19,918 bases of DNA. Source: an uncultured Moraxella sp. Lineage in GTDB: Bacteria > Pseudomonadota > Gammaproteobacteria > Pseudomonadales > Moraxellaceae. Positions 16,077 to 19,918 of the stretch are shown here, piece by piece (position 1 is the first letter of the stretch; the number at the start of each line of letters is the position of its first letter). A program made the translations under genes and the position numbers. The stretch covers positions 1 to 19,918 of the forward strand of contig CALJUC010000208.1 of assembly GCA_937975585.1 (NCBI GenBank). The letters are read 5' to 3'. The notes beneath the pieces are model-generated. The model worked only from the letters and a program-made list of their open reading frames with translations. It searched no databases and was not told the origin of the DNA.

Positions 16077-18731
16077 CTAGCCTATCATATTCGCCAAAGT
16101 TTCTTTGACATTTTTAGAAGTCATTTCGCTTTGTTTAGCCGTTAACTGCGCTTGGGCTTGGGTTTTTAACGGTGCAATTAAGGTTTTCCAATTTGACAAC
16201 CCTTGCAACAGACGTGATGCCAATAATGGATTGCGTTTATCCAGTACGGCAATCATATCCAAGAACTGAGTAAGCGCCGCATCCGTCCATAACTTGGTCG
16301 GTTGTGCCAATAACCCACTGACCACCGAACGTACACGGTTTGGCGTATTGATATCAAAATCACTATGCTGAGCTAACGCAAAAATCGCATCGACACTGGC
16401 ATGTTGGTCGCTTGATTGTACGCTAAACCATAAATCCATCGCCAAATCATCATGACTAAAGCGTTGATAAAAATCAGCCAACAGCTCAGCTTTTTGCGCC
16501 AAATTATGCTGAATGGCTGCGCTCAAGCCGCCCAAACGCTCGGTCATACATTGGGCATTGTGATACTGCTCAACCGCCCAAGTTTCGGCCTCCTCAATGC
16601 CTGCTGTCAATGCCATATCAAGCACCACGTTACGCCATGCGCGTACGCCCATTGCTTCGGCGGTATCTTCATATACGCGAATCGGCAACTTAGCGTAGCT
16701 ATCGCGCCAAAACTCGCGTAACCCATCCGCCACGGCTTGCTTGACACTATCGATACGTTGTTTAATCATAGCCGGGTCATAATCATGCTGCACCGCACTA
16801 CCAAGCTCACGCTCGGCGGGCATATCGAGCAGACGGGCCGCAAGCATCGGGTCACTATCTGCCAATGCTGGCAAGGCGTGTTGTAACGCGCTCAGATAAT
16901 CATCCATCGGCTGCGCTTGTAGCAAAATACGATTGACCAATAGCTGTGCAGCTTGCCAACGGTTAAAGCCATTGGTTTCATACTGCATCAAAAACGCCAA
17001 ATCTTGGTTGCTATAATCGAAGTTTAACTGTACTGGCGCGGAAAAATCCCGTAACAGCGATACGACTGGCTGATAATCAACATTGTCAAAGCTAAAACTT
17101 TCGCTCATGGTATCAAGTAATAGCAAATCCTCAACTTTTAGCTCGCCTGTCACTTTATCAAATAACGCCATTTTTACCGGAATTGGCAATGCTTTTGGCG
17201 CTGGATAGCCTGTGACTTGACGCGTTTGTTGGCTGAGGTTAATCGTCAATCGCCCGCCATCTTGGCTAAAACTACCTGACAGCATTGGTGTACCGGGCTG
17301 GGTGTACCAGTCGATAAAGTTTTCAACACTGGTGCCCGACACGCTTAATGCCGATAGCAAGTCTTCAACGGTCACCGCTTGCCCATCATAACGACGGAAA
17401 TATTCATCCGTACCTTGACGGAATTTTTCTTTACCCAAGGTATTGGCAATCATGCGCACGATTTCCGCGCCTTTTTCATATACCGTTGCGGTATAGAAGT
17501 TATTAATCTCGACAAAATGGTCTGGGCGCGGTGGATGCGCTAATGGACTAGCATCCTCAGGAAACTGCGCCGCGCGCAATGTTGCCACATCATCAATACG
17601 CTGTACTGCTGGCGAGTGTAGACTTTCTGAGAATGACTGGTCACGGAATACGGTAAAACCTTCTTTTAAACACAACTGGAACCAGTCACGGCAAGTAATA
17701 CGGTTACCTGTCCAGTTATGGAAATACTCATGGGCAATCACGGCTTTGACATTAAAGTTACGGCGGTCGGTGGTGGTTTCAGGGTCAGACAACACACAGG
17801 CAGTATTAAAGATATTTAGGCCTTTATTTTCCATCGCGCCCATATTAAACACACTGGTCGCCACAATCATATAACGGTCTAAGTCATACGCACGGCCATA
17901 GTTTTCCTCATCCCACTTCATCGAATCTTTAAGCGCCTGCATACCGACATGGCATTGGTCAATATGTTCGCGTTTGGCATATACCTCAAGCAACACATCA
18001 CGCCCCTCACTGGTGGTGTAACGGTCGCTTAATACGGCCAAGTCCGCAATCACACAAGCGAACAAATAACTCGGTTTTTTGGTTGGGTCTTCCCATACCG
18101 CGAAGTGACGATTATTGTCTAAATCGCCGGTTTCTAGCAAATTACCATTCGCCAATAACGTTGGGTATTTTTTATCCGCCTCAATACGCGTAGTAAAGCG
18201 TGATAGCACATCGGGACGGTCTGGATAAAAGGTAATTTTACGAAACCCTTGTGGCTCGCATTGGGTACAGAACATTTTGTCCGCCCCTTCCCCTGCTTGG
18301 TATAAACCTTCAAGACTGGTATTGGTTTGCGGCACGATGGTGACCACAGTGGTAATCTGACAAGTGTCTGGCGCGTTAACAATCGTTAGGCTTTCTTGGT
18401 CTAGTTGGTAGTCGCTTTCGCTTAAAGTTTTGCCGTTTAAGGTAATTGATTCAAGTTGTAATTCTCGTCCAAAGAGTACCAAATCGCCTGCCGTGTTTCT
18501 TGTCATGTCAAGATTGGCGGTGACGATTGCCTGCTTTTTATCAGCGCCATCAAACAACTCAATTTTTAAGTCAATGTGATTGACGCTAAAGACCGGCGGC
18601 GTGTAGTCTTTAAGGTAGATTTTTTGCGGTTGGCTTGGGTCGGGTGTTGGTGTATTAGCAGGCACATCGGGCATTTGGGTGTTTAATAATTGTGGGTGTT
18701 CGGTTTGGTTGGTCTGTGTGACGTCGGTCAT
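16077..18731 (-). CDS. pepN: Aminopeptidase N (M1 family zinc metallopeptidase)
   Basis: PepN removes N-terminal residues from peptides during cytoplasmic protein turnover. From the ATG at 18731 it has 884 residues (E. coli PepN: 870). All M1 features are present: the substrate-binding GAMEN box (298-302), the zinc site HEYFH (His334, Glu335, His338) with the third ligand Glu357 19 residues after the second-to-last ligand pattern expects, and catalytic Tyr418 in VYEKGAE. The spacings His to Glu (23) and His to Tyr (84) equal those of the E. coli enzyme (297/320/381). About 37 extra residues, Pro/Gln/Thr-rich, lie at the N-terminus. There is no signal peptide. An in-frame TTG at 18743 is a less likely start; GAGAG precedes the ATG. 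The orphan gene upstream ends about 70 bases before, in very AT-rich DNA that may contain a promoter. Confidence 0.95.
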   Translation of the reverse strand: MTDVTQTNQTEHPQLLNTQMPDVPANTPTPDPSQPQKIYLKDYTPPVFSVNHIDLKIELFDGADKKQAIVTANLDMTRNTAGDLVLFGRELQLESITLNGKTLSESDYQLDQESLTIVNAPDTCQITTVVTIVPQTNTSLEGLYQAGEGADKMFCTQCEPQGFRKITFYPDRPDVLSRFTTRIEADKKYPTLLANGNLLETGDLDNNRHFAVWEDPTKKPSYLFACVIADLAVLSDRYTTSEGRDVLLEVYAKREHIDQCHVGMQALKDSMKWDEENYGRAYDLDRYMIVATSVFNMGAMENKGLNIFNTACVLSDPETTTDRRNFNVKAVIAHEYFHNWTGNRITCRDWFQLCLKEGFTVFRDQSFSESLHSPAVQRIDDVATLRAAQFPEDASPLAHPPRPDHFVEINNFYTATVYEKGAEIVRMIANTLGKEKFRQGTDEYFRRYDGQAVTVEDLLSALSVSGTSVENFIDWYTQPGTPMLSGSFSQDGGRLTINLSQQTRQVTGYPAPKALPIPVKMALFDKVTGELKVEDLLLLDTMSESFSFDNVDYQPVVSLLRDFSAPVQLNFDYSNQDLAFLMQYETNGFNRWQAAQLLVNRILLQAQPMDDYLSALQHALPALADSDPMLAARLLDMPAERELGSAVQHDYDPAMIKQRIDSVKQAVADGLREFWRDSYAKLPIRVYEDTAEAMGVRAWRNVVLDMALTAGIEEAETWAVEQYHNAQCMTERLGGLSAAIQHNLAQKAELLADFYQRFSHDDLAMDLWFSVQSSDQHASVDAIFALAQHSDFDINTPNRVRSVVSGLLAQPTKLWTDAALTQFLDMIAVLDKRNPLLASRLLQGLSNWKTLIAPLKTQAQAQLTAKQSEMTSKNVKETLANMIG

Positions 18732-18752
18732 TTTTTCTCTCAATATTTGATG

Positions 18753-18763
18753 AATTTTTTAAA
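18753..18763. repeat. Direct repeat, left copy, flanking the orphan gene
   Basis: The 11-mer AATTTTTTAAA here recurs in the same orientation at 19816-19826, just outside the other end of the orphan gene. The two copies bracket about 1.05 kb of low-GC DNA. This could be a target duplication or a deletion/insertion scar, but the sequence is simple and AT-rich, so chance is quite possible. Confidence 0.35.
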
Positions 18764-18803
18764 AGTTTATAAAGCTTAATAAATAATAAATCTAAGAAAA
18801 TTT

Positions 18804-19787
18804 TTACTTAAGTTCATGTATAGCATCAACTTTATGTTGTAACTTCAAAGTATTAACTAATTCTCTTTTAAATTTCTGAGTATCGATATCCAAGTTTATA
18901 CCGAAATAATTTGCAAATTCCAAAACACATTTCTTAGATTGGTTACCGCTGAAAAGCATAGTAGCTATTATAAAATTATTCTCTAAAAAAACTTTTCGAT
19001 CTATTAGAAATTTCTCAAAGTCCATTTGTATGAATTTAATATCATTTAAGTTTTGAGAAAGTCGTATTATAACTTTACTATCAACTGTGTTATGATTTTT
19101 ATCTAGAATTTCAACAACCTCATCTAATGCTTTCAAAGCAATAGCTACTCTTGCTCTTAAGGATTTTATTAATTCTTGATTAAGTGTAGATAATGCAACT
19201 ATTTTTCCTATTTCAATATTTGATGAAAATTCTATTTTATTGGTTAAATCTCCAAATTTATTTCTTTCATATCTTATACCTTTTAATGAAACCGTTATTT
19301 GCCCTTGTTTTATCCCGTTTGAAATAACCGTATTAAATTCGGGTGTATTGCCATTAAAAACTACTTCTAACTTTTCTAACCAATTGTTTAATTCACTTCG
19401 AATTAACTCTATTTTTGATTTTAATTCTAATTGATGACTAGCATATTCCAATAAAACGCCAAACTTTTTTTTTCGATTTCTTTCATTTCTTATCTGAGAA
19501 ATTTGGTGTCTTATTTCTTCATCTTCACCAAAATACTTACTGCATTCATTACCAAGTAGTGCGTAATCTCCATTTATTTTCTGCACAATAAAGCCATTTT
19601 GATGTGGAGTGTTGCATTTTTTAGTCTTATTTTCGTTTAGAAAACTGCACCTTACTTCATCAAATTTTGGTAAAGAATATTCTTGAATTATGTGTACTAC
19701 ATCATTTCTTTTAAAAGGACTATCTTCATCAACTTTAAATTTCAAAACTTCATTTTTACTCTTTAAAATATCAGTATTTTTTACCAT
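18804..19787 (-). CDS. Uncharacterised low-GC protein with a putative zinc-binding Cys/His cluster
   Basis: I do not recognise this 327-residue protein. Cys47, Cys58, His62 and Cys82 (spacing C-x10-C-x3-H-x19-C) sit in a compact N-terminal segment ending in YALLGNECSKYFG (75-87), which looks like a small zinc-binding domain. Residues about 88-145 are highly charged and helical (RNERNRKKK at 100-108) and may form a coiled coil. A beta-prone middle (about 150-195) and a helical C-terminal part (about 200-327) follow. There is no signal peptide or membrane segment. The ATG has a strong AGGGG site six bases upstream. Composition is much more AT-rich than the neighbours: 13 G/C in 60 bases at 19021-19080, against 24 in 60 within pepN (17041-17100). 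It lies between two housekeeping genes, uvrB and pepN, and looks horizontally acquired. A defence, stress or regulatory role is speculation. Confidence 0.8.
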   Translation of the reverse strand: MVKNTDILKSKNEVLKFKVDEDSPFKRNDVVHIIQEYSLPKFDEVRCSFLNENKTKKCNTPHQNGFIVQKINGDYALLGNECSKYFGEDEEIRHQISQIRNERNRKKKFGVLLEYASHQLELKSKIELIRSELNNWLEKLEVVFNGNTPEFNTVISNGIKQGQITVSLKGIRYERNKFGDLTNKIEFSSNIEIGKIVALSTLNQELIKSLRARVAIALKALDEVVEILDKNHNTVDSKVIIRLSQNLNDIKFIQMDFEKFLIDRKVFLENNFIIATMLFSGNQSKKCVLEFANYFGINLDIDTQKFKRELVNTLKLQHKVDAIHELK

Positions 19788-19815
19788 TTAGTACCCCTTG
19801 TTGATAGTCGAATAA

Positions 19816-19826
19816 AATTTTTTAAA
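19816..19826. repeat. Direct repeat, right copy, flanking the orphan gene
   Basis: This is the second copy of AATTTTTTAAA (see 18753-18763). It lies between the orphan gene's start and the uvrB stop codon, three bases beyond the stop. Confidence 0.35.
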
Positions 19827-19829
19827 TAA

Positions 19830-19918
19830 TTATTGCAACACAAATTCCCTTAAACTCACCACTTTATCGCGCACTTTTGCCGCTTCCTCAAACTTCAAAT
19901 CACGCGACAAGGCTTTCA
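19830..19918 (-). CDS. uvrB: UvrB, excinuclease ABC subunit B (C-terminal end only)
   Basis: Only the last 28 codons and the stop lie in the window; the gene continues beyond base 19918. The translated end reads KALSRDLKFEEAAKVRDKV followed by VSLREFVLQ. This is the UVR motif (LxFEEAAxxRDxxxxLRE) that ends UvrB in gammaproteobacteria and contacts UvrC during nucleotide excision repair. UvrC and some Clp ATPases also carry UVR motifs, but only UvrB normally terminates a few residues after it. No terminator is visible between this stop codon and the orphan gene 42 bases downstream. Confidence 0.8.
   Translation of the reverse strand, partial: KALSRDLKFEEAAKVRDKVVSLREFVLQ

Noticed and set aside
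1..19918. Search for tRNA, rRNA, CRISPR arrays, transposases, integrases and toxin-antitoxin pairs
   Set aside because: No regularly spaced repeats, cloverleaf-like segments or mobile-element proteins were seen on either strand by eye.

Overview
The window looks like an ordinary chromosomal segment of a Gram-negative gammaproteobacterium, most likely of the Moraxellaceae (Psychrobacter / Moraxella / Faucicola type). Reasons: a complete TamA-TamB pair, a YeaC-like DUF1315 protein, PepN and UvrB of gammaproteobacterial type, moderate GC, and Q/N/T-rich secreted linkers. The genus is an inference from protein style; no rRNA or other marker is present.

Layout. 1-364 is an AT-rich leader without a gene. 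It holds a Fur-like inverted repeat and a candidate promoter. 365-1660 (+) is a thiolase. It converges, over a bidirectional terminator, on a small DUF1315 gene (1761-2036, -). 2262-4211 (+) encodes an exported DUF4105 (Lnb N-terminal domain-like) protein with a beta-rich C-terminal half. It converges on tamB (4297-9111, -), which lies downstream of tamA (9324-12434, -); together they encode the inner- and outer-membrane halves of an envelope-spanning system. Divergent from tamA is an LplT-like lysophospholipid transporter of the MFS superfamily (12583-13902, +). Another bidirectional terminator then separates a co-directional minus-strand run: uvrB (only its 3' end is in the window), an AT-rich orphan gene (18804-19787), pepN (16077-18731), a YbfB/YjiJ-type MFS transporter (14759-16015) and an NfsA-like nitroreductase (13996-14727).

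How the genes fit together. TamA, TamB and the LplT-like transporter form a contiguous envelope-lipid / outer-membrane biogenesis block, with back-to-back promoters between tamA and lplT. The TamA protein is nearly twice the usual size. It carries a long low-complexity linker after the signal peptide and a second one apparently inside the last POTRA domain. The palindromic core ATCGCGATT occurs at the predicted promoters of both tamA and tamB, which suggests shared control.

The one clear compositional outlier is the 327-residue orphan between uvrB and pepN. It has much lower GC than its neighbours, a CxxxH-type putative zinc site, short 11-bp direct repeats on both sides and no recognised function. 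It is the best candidate for something undescribed here. No tRNA, rRNA, CRISPR array, transposase or recombinase was found. Every promoter and operator call comes from reading motifs by eye and is tentative.
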